Below, one piece after another: positions 1-8,372 of a DNA stretch of 35,831 bases (within the stretch, counting starts at the first letter, position 1; each line of letters starts with the position of its first letter). Under the pieces are notes generated by a model. The model was not told the origin of the DNA, did not search any database, and worked only from the letters and a program-made list of their open reading frames with translations. Location of the stretch: the NCBI GenBank assembly GCA_017476605.1, contig JAFUZM010000098.1:1-35831 (forward strand), read 5' to 3'. The position numbers and the translations under genes are program-made. Source of the DNA: Clostridia bacterium. Its GTDB lineage: Bacteria; Bacillota; Clostridia; Christensenellales; Aristaeellaceae.

Positions 1-69
1 ATTCCCATGGAAGAACGTGAAAGGTATGCAATTTTGTTGAAAGAGAGATATGGAAATCAGACAGCATAA
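1..69 (+). pseudogene. 3' end of Rpn-like protein, copy A (cut by window start)
   Basis: The frame ends with ERERYAILLKERYGNQTA and a TAA stop, identical to the end of copy B at 464-532. Only the last 22 codons are in the window. Whether the upstream part is an intact gene cannot be seen here. Confidence 0.6.
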
Positions 70-190
70 ATGTTGTGTTAAGCCTTCATATCTGGAATTG
101 AAGAGAAGCTGTTGTTTTTCCACCAATTCTGGAACGCATATGTGTTTTAGCAATGATTGCCATCTTCTAAAAATGAGTCATAAGGGATGA

Positions 191-532
191 CCACCTAATC
201 CAGAGCAGTTTAAACATGTGGATGAATTGCTGAAGCTGATGTCTGTAGTCACTAATGATGACAGGTTTACAGATTCATTGAAAAGAGAAGGAGGCAAGCC
301 AAAGAATATGTGTGAAGCATTAGATTATATTGAGAATAAAGGTAAGGAAATTGGTAAGGAAATCGGAAAACGCGAAGGCGCGGATTGGATGTGCTTGGAG
401 ATGTTGCATGCATTGATATGTAATACTAATTATTCACCAGAGAAAGCTATGGAAGTTACAAATATTCCCATGGAAGAACGTGAAAGGTATGCAATTTTGT
501 TGAAAGAGAGATATGGAAATCAGACAGCATAA
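191..532 (+). pseudogene. Rpn-family nuclease/transposase C-terminal fragment, copy B
   Basis: The readable frame contains NPEQFKHVDELLKLMSV, then KPKNMCEALDYIENKGKE and a charged Lys/Glu-rich helix, ending in ERERYAILLKE. The NMCEALD block followed by ENKGKEIGKEIG repeats is typical of the C-terminal end of Rpn-family (PD-(D/E)XK nuclease, transposase-like) proteins of gut Firmicutes. The family's N-terminal nuclease domain is absent. A TGA at 188-190 interrupts the same frame just upstream, where copy C reads through. An ATG or GTG start inside could give a protein of about 104 residues, but I see no ribosome site. I read it as a decayed duplicate, not a functional nuclease. Confidence 0.6.
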
Positions 533-602
533 ATGTTGTGTTAAGCCTTCATATCTGGAATTGAAGAGAAGCTATCGTTTTTCCACCAATTCTGGAACGC
601 AT

Positions 603-984
603 ATGTGTTTCAGTAATGATTGCCATCTTCTTAGAATGAGTCATAAGGTACGACCATCAAATCCAGAGCAGTTAAAGCATATGAATAAATTGCTGAACCT
701 TATTTCTGTAATTACGCGTGATGAAAGGATTACTGGTTCGTTAAAAGAGGAGGAGTAAGGCAAAGTATATGTGTGAGGCATTGGATTATATCGAGAATAA
801 AGGCAAGGAAATCGGAATAAAAGAAGGAATAGAAATTGGAATGCGTGAAGGGAGAGATTATGCATATTTGACTGGCATTCCTGCCGTCGCGCGTAATTGC
901 GGGCTCTCAATTCAAGAGACGATGGAACTCTTGGAAGTTCCTATTGAAGATCGCGAAAGGTATGCAATTTTGCTGAAGGAGTAG
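603..984 (+). pseudogene. Rpn-family fragment, copy C, frameshifted
   Basis: The first part (603-758) reads HMCFSNDCHLLRMSHKVRP, then NPEQLKHMNKLLNLISVI, and stops at TAA after LKEEE. The expected continuation MCEALDYIENKGKE is found in another frame from 769, ending with ERYAILLKE at 984. Compared with copy B the junction near 745-765 has lost two bases, which explains the shift. The middle of the tail differs from copy B (RDYAYLTGIPAVARNCGLS), so this is an older or separately derived copy. The nuclease core is missing. Confidence 0.6.
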
Positions 985-1211
985 TCAGACGCAGACAGAA
1001 TAAAAAGCAGGAGGGAACTCTTCAAAGTCATGAACGAGAAGCCTCTGACTTTGCAATAGTGACAGAAGCACTGACGGGAATTGCAGCTTTGGAAGAGTGC
1101 TTTGAGCATGGCTGTATGGGAACGTTCGGATTTCCGGCGAGTTGTACAGGAAGCTTTTCTGACGGATCCTGACAAATTTGATGGGTTTTTGAAAAAACTT
1201 TATTTTTGCGG
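985..1211. other. No confident gene between Rpn remnants and the rpsO promoter
   Basis: No ribosome site plus start plus plausible protein is seen. One + frame stays open from before 985 to about 1172 and reads like protein in places (for example [18 protein letters not shown]), so it may be a gene remnant, but I cannot name a family. Confidence 0.4.
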
Positions 1212-1240
1212 TTTACAAATAGATACTTACGTGCTAGAAT
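1212..1240 (+). promoter_or_regulatory. Sigma-A type promoter of rpsO
   Basis: TTTACA at 1212-1217 and TAGAAT at 1235-1240 are separated by 17 bases. Transcription would start near 1247, leaving a leader of about 90 bases before rpsO. Confidence 0.7.
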
Positions 1241-1245
1241 ACCGT

Positions 1246-1335
1246 TCGGTCGCAACCGACTGCTCAGAGAAACGATACTCCAACGTTCATCCGGGCTGTT
1301 GGCATTTGACAAAATATAATGGAGGAAAAAGAAAA
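1246..1335 (+). promoter_or_regulatory. Structured rpsO leader, possible S15 autoregulatory site
   Basis: Two hairpins are visible. One is TCGGT/ACCGA at 1246-1250 and 1255-1259 with loop CGCA. The other is CCAAC/GTTGG at 1280-1284 and 1298-1302. The ribosome site GGAGG is at 1321-1325. S15 represses its own mRNA through leader structures in several bacteria (established), and those structures differ between lineages. That this leader does so is an inference. Confidence 0.35.
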
Positions 1336-1605
1336 ATGGCTATCACGAAACTCGAAAAAGAAGAAATCGTCAAGACATATGGACGTCACGAGGGTGACAC
1401 AGGTTCGCCTGAGGTTCAGATTGCACTTCTGACCAAGCGGATCAATGATTTGAACGGACACCTCAAGGTGCATCCGAAGGACCATCACTCTCATCGTGGC
1501 CTTCTCCTGATGGTTGGTCAGCGTCGTGGCATGCTGGACTACCTCAAGAAGGTCGACATCGAGCGGTATCGTGCTTTAGTAGCGAAACTGGGTCTGCGCA
1601 AGTAA
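1336..1605 (+). CDS. rpsO: 30S ribosomal protein uS15
   Basis: This 89-residue protein is the primary 16S rRNA central-domain binder that nucleates assembly of the small-subunit platform. The length is exactly that of the family. Signature stretches include [14 protein letters not shown] near residues 21-34 and [15 protein letters not shown] near 50-64, which contact rRNA. The ATG at 1336 is chosen because GGAGG lies 10 bases upstream and the product begins [11 protein letters not shown] longer open frame back to 1081 has no family similarity and crosses the promoter. The gene has its own promoter and a strong terminator at 1641-1679, and is followed by pnp, the usual bacterial order. Confidence 0.98.
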   Translation: MAITKLEKEEIVKTYGRHEGDTGSPEVQIALLTKRINDLNGHLKVHPKDHHSHRGLLLMVGQRRGMLDYLKKVDIERYRALVAKLGLRK

Positions 1606-1640
1606 GCCGCAGGTTTACGGGGAGCGCATTTTCCCAGATG

Positions 1641-1679
1641 AACCGTCGTTTGGGGCGAATTCCAAACGACGGTTTTTTT
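1641..1679 (+). terminator. Intrinsic terminator after rpsO
   Basis: A perfect 13-bp stem pairs AACCGTCGTTTGG (1641-1653) with CCAAACGACGGTT (1662-1674), followed by a run of seven T. It lies between rpsO and pnp, so pnp is reached by read-through or has its own promoter. No clear second promoter is visible in the 50 bases before pnp. Confidence 0.9.
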
Positions 1680-1732
1680 CGGAAGAGAGGGTTCTCTTTC
1701 GATTGTGTGTGTGAGGCGAAAGGAGATAAAAA

Positions 1733-3883
1733 ATGGAAAAGGTATTTAAAACAGAACTGGGCGGCCGCGAACTTAGCATGGAATTCGGCAAATACTGCGG
1801 TCAGGCCAATGGTTCTGTCATTGTTCGCCTTGGCGATACGGTCGTCATGGTAAACGTAACAGCAGCAGATCAGCCAAGAGAAGGACAGGATTTCTTCCCG
1901 CTGAGTGTGGACTTTGAGGAGAAGATGTATTCCATCGGCAAACTGCCAGGTGGATTTATCAAGCGCGAGGGCCGTCCCTCCGAAAAGGCGACCCTGACCG
2001 CCCGCCTGATTGACCGTCCGCTGCGTCCGCTGTTTAACAAGGGAATGCGCAACGATGTCCAGGTGGTTTGCACGGTTCTTTCCTGTGAGGTGGATGTCCA
2101 GCCGGAGATTCCCGCAATGCTGGGTGCCTCCGCAGCGATTGCCATCAGTGACATTCCTTGGGCAGGCCCGATTGGTGCCGTGTCTGTCGGTCTTGTCGAT
2201 GGCAATGTCGTGATCAATCCGAATGTAGCTCAGCGTGCCGTATCCAAGCTGGCTCTGACGGTTGCCGGCACCGATGAGGCTGTTCTCATGGTGGAAGCTG
2301 GTGCAAAGGAAATCAGCGAGGACGATATGCTGCGTGCAATCCTGACCGGCCATGAGGAGATCAAGAAGCTGGTTGCGTTCCAGAAGCAGATTGTCAGTGA
2401 AATCGGAAAAGAGAAGCGGGACTTCCCGGTATTTGAAACCGGTGAGGATATCAAGGAAGCCGTTCATCGCGATTTCCTCGGAAGGACTGAGTGGGCATTT
2501 GAAGCCTTTGACCGTCATGAGCGCGGAGATCGTGAGACGATCGTCAAGGAAGAAGCTCACGAAAAGTATGCCGAGATTTTTGCGGATCGGATGAACGAGG
2601 TAGATGACGCACTTTATTATCTGGATAAAGAGGTCATGCGCCGCAAGATCATCGACAAGGGCATCCGTCCGGATGGACGTGGACTTACGGATATCCGTCC
2701 GATCTGGTCCGAGGTCTCCGTGCTGCCCCGTGTACATGGCTCCGGTGTCTTCACCCGCGGTGAAACACAGGTCATGTCCATTGCAACGCTGGCACCGGTC
2801 AGCGAGGCCCAGGTCATTGAAGGCCTTGGCGAAGAGACCAGTGAAAGATACATGCACAACTACAACATGCCGCCGTATGCCTCCGGCGAGGCTGGACGCA
2901 TGAAGAGCCCGGGCCGCAGAGAAATCGGCCATGGCGCGCTTGCAAAGCGTGCGCTTCTGCCGGTGATCCCGCCAGTGGACCAGTTCCCATATGCAATCCG
3001 CGTGGTCAGCGAGGTTCTTTCCTCCAATGGTTCCACTTCCCAGGCTTCGGTCTGCGGTTCAACGCTTGCCCTGATGGATGCAGGTGTGCCGATCACAGCA
3101 CCGGTTGCCGGCGTGGCCATGGGTCTCATCAAGGATACGGAAACCGGCAAGGTTGCGGTTCTCACCGATATCCAGGGCCTTGAGGACTTCCTCGGCGACA
3201 TGGATTTCAAGGTTGCCGGAACCATGAACGGCATCACCGCCATTCAGATGGATATCAAGATCAAGGGAATTGATGAGGCAATTCTGCGTCAGGCGCTCAG
3301 CCAGGCACTTGATGGCCGTCTTTTCATTCTCGGCAAGATGCTTGAAACCATCCCGCAGCCACGTGAGAACCTCTCCAAGTACGCCCCGAAGATCATCAAT
3401 TTCATGATCAATCCGGATAAGATTCGTGAGGTCATCGGACCCGGTGGAAAGATGATCAACAAGATCATTGAGGAGACCGGCGTGAAAATTGATCTTGAGG
3501 ATGATGGAAACGTCTTTATTGCAACGCCGGATGAGGAAGCCGCTGCCAAGGCAAGGCGCATCATCGAGGGCATCGCAAAGGACATTGAGGTTGGCGAGGT
3601 CTACACCGGTAAGGTCGTTCGGATGATGAATTTTGGTGTCTTTGTCGAGCTTCTGCCAGGCAAAGAGGGCATGGTTCATATTTCCAAGCTGGCTAACAAG
3701 CGTGTTGAGAAATGTGAGGATGTCGTCAAGATTGGCGATGATCTTGAGGTGAAGGTAGCAGAGATTGATGCTCAGGGCAGAATCAATCTGATTCGCAATG
3801 ACATCGAATATACTGCAAATGAGGAACGTCAGCAGAAGCGTCCGTTCAGCCAGAGACCGCCTCGCAGAGACTCCCGTAGATAA
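1733..3883 (+). CDS. pnp: Polyribonucleotide nucleotidyltransferase (PNPase)
   Basis: This 716-residue cytoplasmic enzyme degrades RNA 3' to 5' by phosphorolysis. Domains in order are RNase PH 1 (about 10-140), the helical linker domain, RNase PH 2 (about 310-530, with [11 protein letters not shown] near 334-344), KH (about 555-610, with [13 protein letters not shown]) and S1 (about 620-690). The catalytic acidic pair seen in the family is kept in DFLGDMDF (Asp485 and Asp491). The ending is basic and rich in Arg and Pro, as is common in PNPases. Start ATG 1733 follows AAAGGAGAT at ideal distance. Length and every domain look intact. It follows rpsO and precedes a terminator. Confidence 0.98.
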   Translation: MEKVFKTELGGRELSMEFGKYCGQANGSVIVRLGDTVVMVNVTAADQPREGQDFFPLSVDFEEKMYSIGKLPGGFIKREGRPSEKATLTARLIDRPLRPLFNKGMRNDVQVVCTVLSCEVDVQPEIPAMLGASAAIAISDIPWAGPIGAVSVGLVDGNVVINPNVAQRAVSKLALTVAGTDEAVLMVEAGAKEISEDDMLRAILTGHEEIKKLVAFQKQIVSEIGKEKRDFPVFETGEDIKEAVHRDFLGRTEWAFEAFDRHERGDRETIVKEEAHEKYAEIFADRMNEVDDALYYLDKEVMRRKIIDKGIRPDGRGLTDIRPIWSEVSVLPRVHGSGVFTRGETQVMSIATLAPVSEAQVIEGLGEETSERYMHNYNMPPYASGEAGRMKSPGRREIGHGALAKRALLPVIPPVDQFPYAIRVVSEVLSSNGSTSQASVCGSTLALMDAGVPITAPVAGVAMGLIKDTETGKVAVLTDIQGLEDFLGDMDFKVAGTMNGITAIQMDIKIKGIDEAILRQALSQALDGRLFILGKMLETIPQPRENLSKYAPKIINFMINPDKIREVIGPGGKMINKIIEETGVKIDLEDDGNVFIATPDEEAAAKARRIIEGIAKDIEVGEVYTGKVVRMMNFGVFVELLPGKEGMVHISKLANKRVEKCEDVVKIGDDLEVKVAEIDAQGRINLIRNDIEYTANEERQQKRPFSQRPPRRDSRR

Positions 3884-3893
3884 TATAAACAGT

Positions 3894-3920
3894 GCTGCGG
3901 CAATGCCGCAGCTCTTTTTT
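3894..3920 (+). terminator. Intrinsic terminator after pnp
   Basis: An 8-bp stem GCTGCGGC/GCCGCAGC (3894-3901, 3905-3912) with a 3-base loop is followed by TCTTTTTT. It ends only 11 bases before the next start codon. Confidence 0.85.
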
Positions 3921-3931
3921 GAGGAAATGCA

Positions 3932-5188
3932 ATGGAGCAATATAACAGAGATATCAAAACGTTCGCACTTCCAAATGGATTTCAGGTTGTCACCGAGTAC
4001 ATTCCGTTCTTTCCCTCTGTTTCCTTTGGCTTCTGGGTACGCGCAGGTTCCGTATATGAGACTCGGGAAACGAATGGGTTTTCACATTTTATTGAGCATA
4101 TGCTCTTTAAGAGTACGACAACGCGGTCTACTCTGGATATCGCAGCAGAGATTGACTGCCTCGGCGGACAGGTTAATGCCTTTACATCAAAGGAATGCAC
4201 GGCATTTTATGCAAAGGTGATTTCGGAGCATCTGGACCGTGCGCTGGATCTGGTGGGCGATCTTATTCTGCATCCGAGGTTTGACCCGGAAGAGTTTGAA
4301 AAGGAACGCGGTGTCGTCCTTGAGGAAATCGCGATGAGCGAGGACAGCCCGGATGATCTTACGATGGATCTGATCGCAGAGGCCTGGTATGGCGAACATC
4401 CTCTGGCCTATACGATTCTTGGGCCGGAGCAGCAGATTGCCACGATCACGAGAGATGAGCTGGTGTCCTTTTACGAGAAGTATTACCGCCCGAACAACGT
4501 TGTGCTTTCTGTGGCCGGTCAGTTTGATTTTGATAAGCTGAAAGAAACCTGTGAGAGACTGTTTTGGAACTGGGAGCCCTCGGATGAGAAGATTGAAATC
4601 CCGGTACTTGCTTCCTTTGAACCCAAAGCATTAATCCGCAGGAAGGACATCGAACAGGTGCATATTGCTCAGGCCTGGAAAGGCGTAGGGCAAAGTGATC
4701 TCCGGATGTATCCTCTCTCAGTCTTGTGCAACGCAATCGGTGGCGGAAACGCATCCCGCCTGTTTCAGAAGATTCGCGAGGAGATGGGGGCGGCTTACAC
4801 AGTTTTCTGCTATCCCTCCGTGTATACGAAAAACGGCGAGGTGATACTGTATGCAGGAACCAGTCAGGAAAATGCACAGAAGGTTTCCCATGCCATTCAC
4901 GAGGAAATTAAGAAGCTGAGGGATCATGGAATTACAGAGGACGAGTTCCATATGGCAAAGGAACAACTCAAGGTTTCCTATCTGCTTGGGATGGAAAGCG
5001 CATCATCAAGGATGATGGCCATCGGGAAGAGCTATCTGACACGCGGGAAGGTCGTGGATACCAGAGAGGTTCTTGAGAAGATGAATGCGGTCACACTTGA
5101 GGCGACAAATGAGGAGATCAAAAAGATCTTTACAGGCCCGTATGCAGCGGCGGCTGTAGGCCAGACAGTAGCGGATATCTATCTCTGA
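3932..5188 (+). CDS. M16 family zinc metallopeptidase (YmxG/MlpA-like)
   Basis: This 418-residue protein belongs to the pitrilysin/insulinase family, in which two-domain subunits cut short peptides. The inverted zinc motif HFIEH is at residues 52-56, and the downstream Glu ligand lies in VVLEEIAMSEDSPDD (Glu131/132). The C-terminal half carries the second, non-catalytic M16 domain (GGGNASRLFQKIREEMGAAY). Length matches the approximately 410-residue Firmicutes homologues that commonly follow pnp. There is no signal peptide, so it is probably cytoplasmic. Start ATG 3932 has GAGGAAA just upstream. The substrate is unknown. Confidence 0.93.
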   Translation: MEQYNRDIKTFALPNGFQVVTEYIPFFPSVSFGFWVRAGSVYETRETNGFSHFIEHMLFKSTTTRSTLDIAAEIDCLGGQVNAFTSKECTAFYAKVISEHLDRALDLVGDLILHPRFDPEEFEKERGVVLEEIAMSEDSPDDLTMDLIAEAWYGEHPLAYTILGPEQQIATITRDELVSFYEKYYRPNNVVLSVAGQFDFDKLKETCERLFWNWEPSDEKIEIPVLASFEPKALIRRKDIEQVHIAQAWKGVGQSDLRMYPLSVLCNAIGGGNASRLFQKIREEMGAAYTVFCYPSVYTKNGEVILYAGTSQENAQKVSHAIHEEIKKLRDHGITEDEFHMAKEQLKVSYLLGMESASSRMMAIGKSYLTRGKVVDTREVLEKMNAVTLEATNEEIKKIFTGPYAAAAVGQTVADIYL

Positions 5189-5221
5189 TGGAAAGATACT
5201 GATGCGGAAATGCAGAAAAAT

Positions 5222-5258
5222 TCTGCCAAGCCGGGAATTTGTCCTGTAAATTGGCAGA
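5222..5258. repeat. Inverted repeat between the M16 peptidase gene and the rpsU promoter
   Basis: TCTGCCAA (5222-5229) pairs perfectly with TTGGCAGA (5251-5258) around a 21-base loop. It could be a weak terminator or processing hairpin for the peptidase mRNA, but it lacks a U tract. Confidence 0.4.
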
Positions 5259-5275
5259 TTTCGCGAAATTTCCTG

Positions 5276-5304
5276 TTGACGAATTCTAAGGTTAGCAGTA
5301 TAAT
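5276..5304 (+). promoter_or_regulatory. Strong sigma-A promoter of rpsU
   Basis: TTGACG (5276-5281), a 17-base spacer and TATAAT (5299-5304) give a near-consensus promoter. The leader to rpsU is about 75 bases. Confidence 0.88.
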
Positions 5305-5384
5305 ATCCGCCGTGGAGTTCTGTCATTAACGATTTTCAGACAGTAAGTTTCTACAGAAGCTTAAATTCGAGGGGAGGGATAACG

Positions 5385-5558
5385 ATGTCTGAGATCCGTG
5401 TTCGTGAGAACGAATCCCTCGAGAGTGCTCTGAGAAGATTCAAGCGGCAATGCGCGCGTTCAGGAGTCATCGCTGAGGTTCGGAAGAGAGAACATTACGA
5501 GAAGCCTAGCGTAAAGCGCAAGAAGAAGGCTGAAGCAGCTCGGAAGCGCAAGTATTAA
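5385..5558 (+). CDS. rpsU: 30S ribosomal protein bS21
   Basis: This small gene encodes 57 residues beginning [20 protein letters not shown] and ending in the very basic RKRKY. Both ends are hallmarks of S21, which binds near the 3' end of 16S rRNA and helps initiation. Start ATG 5385 has GAGGGGAGGG shortly upstream. The length fits Firmicutes S21 (about 57-58 residues). It has its own consensus promoter and a terminator 11 bases after the stop, so it is mainly a single-gene unit. The product is 12 residues basic in its last 20, as expected for an RNA binder. Confidence 0.96.
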   Translation: MSEIRVRENESLESALRRFKRQCARSGVIAEVRKREHYEKPSVKRKKKAEAARKRKY

Positions 5559-5569
5559 TTTACGCAGAG

Positions 5570-5597
5570 CGCCCCATCTTTGTATGGGGTGTTTTTT
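5570..5597 (+). terminator. Intrinsic terminator after rpsU
   Basis: The stem GCCCCAT/ATGGGGT (5571-5577, 5584-5590), closed by C5570-G5591, is followed by six T. It overlaps an apparent ATG start of the next frame, which argues for the downstream TTG start of that gene. Confidence 0.88.
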
Positions 5598-5613
5598 CAT
5601 ATCGGAGGTTCTT

Positions 5614-6630
5614 TTGAAGCTGGCACTTTTGTTATATCCGCATCAGAATATTCGGTATCGTCCCTCACTTTTGCAGATTGCCGAGGGTGAGACGAAGATG
5701 ATCATGAATGCGATGGAGGTTTCCTTTTCGCTTACGCGGGAGATGATCGGCGGAGCACAGTTTTTGATCATTGAAACCGAAAAGGAAATGTCGCGTGGGG
5801 AACTGGCCCAGATCTGGCAGTGCGCCAGTATGTACATGCTCTTTGAATGTGTCGGGGAGGAGATGCGCCCGCTTCCTTCAATGAGACTGCAGTATATCGG
5901 AGAGGATCTTCCTTATCTGCTGAAGTACAAGGGAAAGACCAATGAGATGTTTACGGACAGCATGATCACGATGGGCGTCTGCTGCAGTGATTTTGCGAGA
6001 GTCTTCGATTCTCAGCTGATCGTCTGTGATCCCATGGCCGGAAAGGGAACGACACCCATGCTTGCGATAAAACGCGGGTATCATGGGGTCGGCATTGAAA
6101 TCGGAAAGAGCAATGTCGAGGAAGTTACCGGCTATATGAATCGTTATTTTGAGTTTCATAAGATCAAGTACAAGCATCAGGCAACATCGCTCACGGTGCG
6201 CGGGAAAAACGGCGGAACACAGCATAAGTGGGTGTTTTCGGATTCCAATGCACACTTTAAGGATGGAGATACGCGCTCTTTTCGCATGATCTGCGGAGAT
6301 ACACGAAATGCCATGGCCTATCTCAAGGGGAACAGCGTCCATCTCATGGTCACCGATCTGCCTTACGGGGTTCAAACCGGAACGGCAGGGAAGGAAGATG
6401 GATTGTTTGCGACGGTTTCAAAGGCTCTGCCGGAATGGTTTGCCTGCATTAAGCCGGGCGGGACGCTTTGCATGAGCTTTAATACCCATACCATTCGCAG
6501 AGACAATCTGGTGAGCGAGGGCATCCGCGCAGGGTTTACTCACGTGGAAACAGGAGAGATGAATCACTGGGTGGAGCAGGCGATTGAGCGGGATCTCATT
6601 GTCCTCAAAAAGGAGGGGAAGAAAGCATGA
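5614..6630 (+). CDS. Trm11-like SAM-dependent RNA/DNA methyltransferase
   Basis: This 338-residue protein has a Rossmann methyltransferase core. The SAM-binding motif DPMAGKGTTPMLA starts near residue 139, and the catalytic DLPYG motif near 248 is of the (N/D/S)PPY type used for amino-group methylation. The layout, with an N-terminal extension before the core, resembles the Trm11 family (tRNA N2-guanosine methyltransferases), so a tRNA target is the best guess. A TTG start at 5614 is chosen because CGGAGG sits 5 bases upstream. The ATG at 5584 lies inside the rpsU terminator hairpin. Its stop overlaps the mtaB start (ATGA), implying coupling with another tRNA-modifying gene. The exact substrate is uncertain. 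Confidence 0.8.
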   Translation: MKLALLLYPHQNIRYRPSLLQIAEGETKMIMNAMEVSFSLTREMIGGAQFLIIETEKEMSRGELAQIWQCASMYMLFECVGEEMRPLPSMRLQYIGEDLPYLLKYKGKTNEMFTDSMITMGVCCSDFARVFDSQLIVCDPMAGKGTTPMLAIKRGYHGVGIEIGKSNVEEVTGYMNRYFEFHKIKYKHQATSLTVRGKNGGTQHKWVFSDSNAHFKDGDTRSFRMICGDTRNAMAYLKGNSVHLMVTDLPYGVQTGTAGKEDGLFATVSKALPEWFACIKPGGTLCMSFNTHTIRRDNLVSEGIRAGFTHVETGEMNHWVEQAIERDLIVLKKEGKKA

Positions 6631-7961
6631 GCGAGCGGTCTTCTTTTCCTATGTCTACCGTCGCATTCCTGACATTGGGATGCAAGGTGAATCAGTATGA
6701 TACGCAGGTGATGCGCGAGCAGTTTCTTGCCAATGGATATACCGAGGTCCCCTTTGATGAGGCGGCGGATATCTATCTGATCAATACCTGCACGGTGACC
6801 GGAACCGGGGATAAAAAGAGCATGAATGCGATCCGCAGGTGCAGACGGATGAATCCGCAGTGTGAAATCATTGTGGCCGGATGCCTTGCGCAGCGGGATC
6901 CGGCAGCGGTTCAGGGAATACCGGGGGTTCGGCTGATTCTGGGGACACAGCACAGAGGAGAGGTTGTCTCTCTTCTTGAACAGGCGATCAAAGAGGAGCG
7001 GGCGCTGATTGCGGTTGAGGCCAAAATCAGCCGTGTTTATGAGAATGATCATGTCCATGTGAATGAGGGACATACGCGTGCTGTTCTCAAAATCCAGGAG
7101 GGCTGCACACAGTACTGTACCTACTGTATCATTCCAAGTGTTCGCGGACCGGTCCGCTCGCGTCCACTTTCGGAGATTTCGGAGGAATGCAGACATTTGG
7201 CGGAGCATGGCTATCAGGAGATTGTGCTTACCGGAATTCATCTGAGCAGCTATGGACGCGATTTTGGCAACGGAACCACACTCATGGATGCCATCCGGAC
7301 GGTGCATGAGACCGAAGGCATTGAGCGCATCCGGCTTGGATCCCTTGAACCCAGAATCATTACAGAGAATGTGGTCAGGCGGCTTGAGGAAATGCCCAAA
7401 GTGTGTCTTCAGTTCCATCTGGCACTGCAAAGCGGAAGCGATCCGATATTGAAGGCCATGAACCGGCACTATACATCGGAGGAATTTCTGCATGCCTGTG
7501 AGCTTTTGCGAACGGCGTTTCCCTACTGTGCGATTACGACGGATGTGATGACCGGGTTCCCTGGCGAAACGGAGGAGCGCTTTCTTGAAACCGTTGAAAC
7601 CTGCAGGAGGGCCGGCTTTTCGAGAATGCACGTCTTTCCGTATTCGGAGCGAGCGGGGACGAAAGCGGCTGTCATGGAGGGCAGTGTTCCTGTAAGCGTT
7701 CGGCAACAGAGAGCGAAAAGGCTGATTGCGGTGGGTGAGGAACTCAAAAGGCTGGCTGAGAACCGGATGATCGGGCAAAAGGAAACCGTCCTGATCGAGA
7801 GACGTGAAAATGGCTTCTATATTGGTTATACAGGAACCTATTTTAGGTGTATAATAAAGACAGATGAAGGTGAGGGTAACCTTGAGGGACACCTGGTCCC
7901 GGTATGCATTACCGGGGGAGACGGGGAAACCCTCATGGCGACGATCACTGGTAAGTGGTAG
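6627..7961 (+). CDS. mtaB: tRNA t6A37 methylthiotransferase MtaB
   Basis: This 444-residue radical SAM enzyme adds a methylthio group to N6-threonylcarbamoyladenosine at tRNA position 37. The N-terminal UPF0004 domain has its three cluster cysteines at 19 (LGCKVNQYD), 55 (NTCTVTG) and 86 (GCLAQRD). The radical SAM motif CTQYCTYC spans 160-167, and a TRAM-like RNA-binding domain forms the last 65 residues. The LGCKVNQYDT opening separates MtaB from MiaB. AGGAGGGG lies 8 bases before ATG 6627, which overlaps the preceding stop. miaB, a second methylthiotransferase, is also in this window at 24140. Confidence 0.95.
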   Translation: MSERSSFPMSTVAFLTLGCKVNQYDTQVMREQFLANGYTEVPFDEAADIYLINTCTVTGTGDKKSMNAIRRCRRMNPQCEIIVAGCLAQRDPAAVQGIPGVRLILGTQHRGEVVSLLEQAIKEERALIAVEAKISRVYENDHVHVNEGHTRAVLKIQEGCTQYCTYCIIPSVRGPVRSRPLSEISEECRHLAEHGYQEIVLTGIHLSSYGRDFGNGTTLMDAIRTVHETEGIERIRLGSLEPRIITENVVRRLEEMPKVCLQFHLALQSGSDPILKAMNRHYTSEEFLHACELLRTAFPYCAITTDVMTGFPGETEERFLETVETCRRAGFSRMHVFPYSERAGTKAAVMEGSVPVSVRQQRAKRLIAVGEELKRLAENRMIGQKETVLIERRENGFYIGYTGTYFRCIIKTDEGEGNLEGHLVPVCITGGDGETLMATITGKW

Positions 7962-7991
7962 ACCCGCAGGAATATGCAATGGAGGAATACT

Positions 7992-8336
7992 ATGAACGAT
8001 TGTTTGTTTTGCAAAATCATCAGCGGAGAGATTCCGAGCAAAAAGATCTATGAAGATGATCTGACGTATGCGTTTGCAGATATTGCCCCTCAGGCACCGG
8101 TACATATCCTTGTCATTCCAAAGAAGCATGTGACCGGATGGTCGGCGGTTATGGGAGAATCGGATGAGCTGCTTGCCCATCTGATGCGCACTGCAGCCAT
8201 TGTTGCGAAACAGGAGGGTCTTGAGGAAACGGGCTACCGCATTGTGTCCAATTGCGGACCGGATGCCCGCCAGACTGTTCCGCATTTCCATTTGCACATT
8301 TTAGGCGGGAAGGAACTTTCTGAGAAGATGGCGTAA
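7992..8336 (+). CDS. HIT family nucleotide hydrolase/transferase
   Basis: This 114-residue protein is a histidine-triad (HINT-type) nucleotide-binding protein, typically hydrolysing adenosine phosphoramidates or dinucleotides. The triad HFHLHILGG carries His98, His100 and His102. The N-terminal CLFC (Cys4, Cys7) is the zinc-type start common in bacterial HIT proteins. Start ATG 7992 has GGAGGA 6 bases upstream. An in-frame upstream ATG at 7974 lacks a ribosome site. It follows mtaB after 30 bases and is probably in the same operon. The physiological substrate is not evident. Confidence 0.95.
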   Translation: MNDCLFCKIISGEIPSKKIYEDDLTYAFADIAPQAPVHILVIPKKHVTGWSAVMGESDELLAHLMRTAAIVAKQEGLEETGYRIVSNCGPDARQTVPHFHLHILGGKELSEKMA

Positions 8337-8372
8337 TATCCCGATTTTACTATACTGGGGGATTGCATAAAG

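Larger units (their letters stand above)
1..984 (+). repeat. Tandem duplication, ~463-bp period, of an Rpn-like gene tail
   Basis: Bases 1-110 are identical to 464-573 (offset 463), and similarity continues at lower level through about 350 versus 800. A third, more diverged version of the gene end lies at about 930-984. The unit carries the C-terminal part of an Rpn-family coding sequence plus a short spacer, so the array holds three successive gene ends but no complete gene. The region is visibly more AT-rich than the ribosomal and pnp genes that follow. The array starts before the window, so its full copy number is unknown. Confidence 0.85.

Noticed and set aside
1..984. Insertion sequence with inverted ends
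   Set aside because: The direct repeats are explained by tandem duplication; no terminal inverted repeats or intact transposase are visible.
1081..1335. N-terminal extension of rpsO
   Set aside because: Crosses the rpsO promoter and leader, lacks similarity, and S15 is complete from 1336.
1544..2932. 462-residue minus-strand open frame opposite pnp
   Set aside because: Shadow of pnp in the complementary codon phase; no ribosome site, no family similarity, and full overlap with a certain gene.
6564..8297. 577-residue minus-strand open frame opposite mtaB and the HIT gene
   Set aside because: Spans several certain + strand genes, low-complexity His/Arg-rich composition typical of antisense frames.
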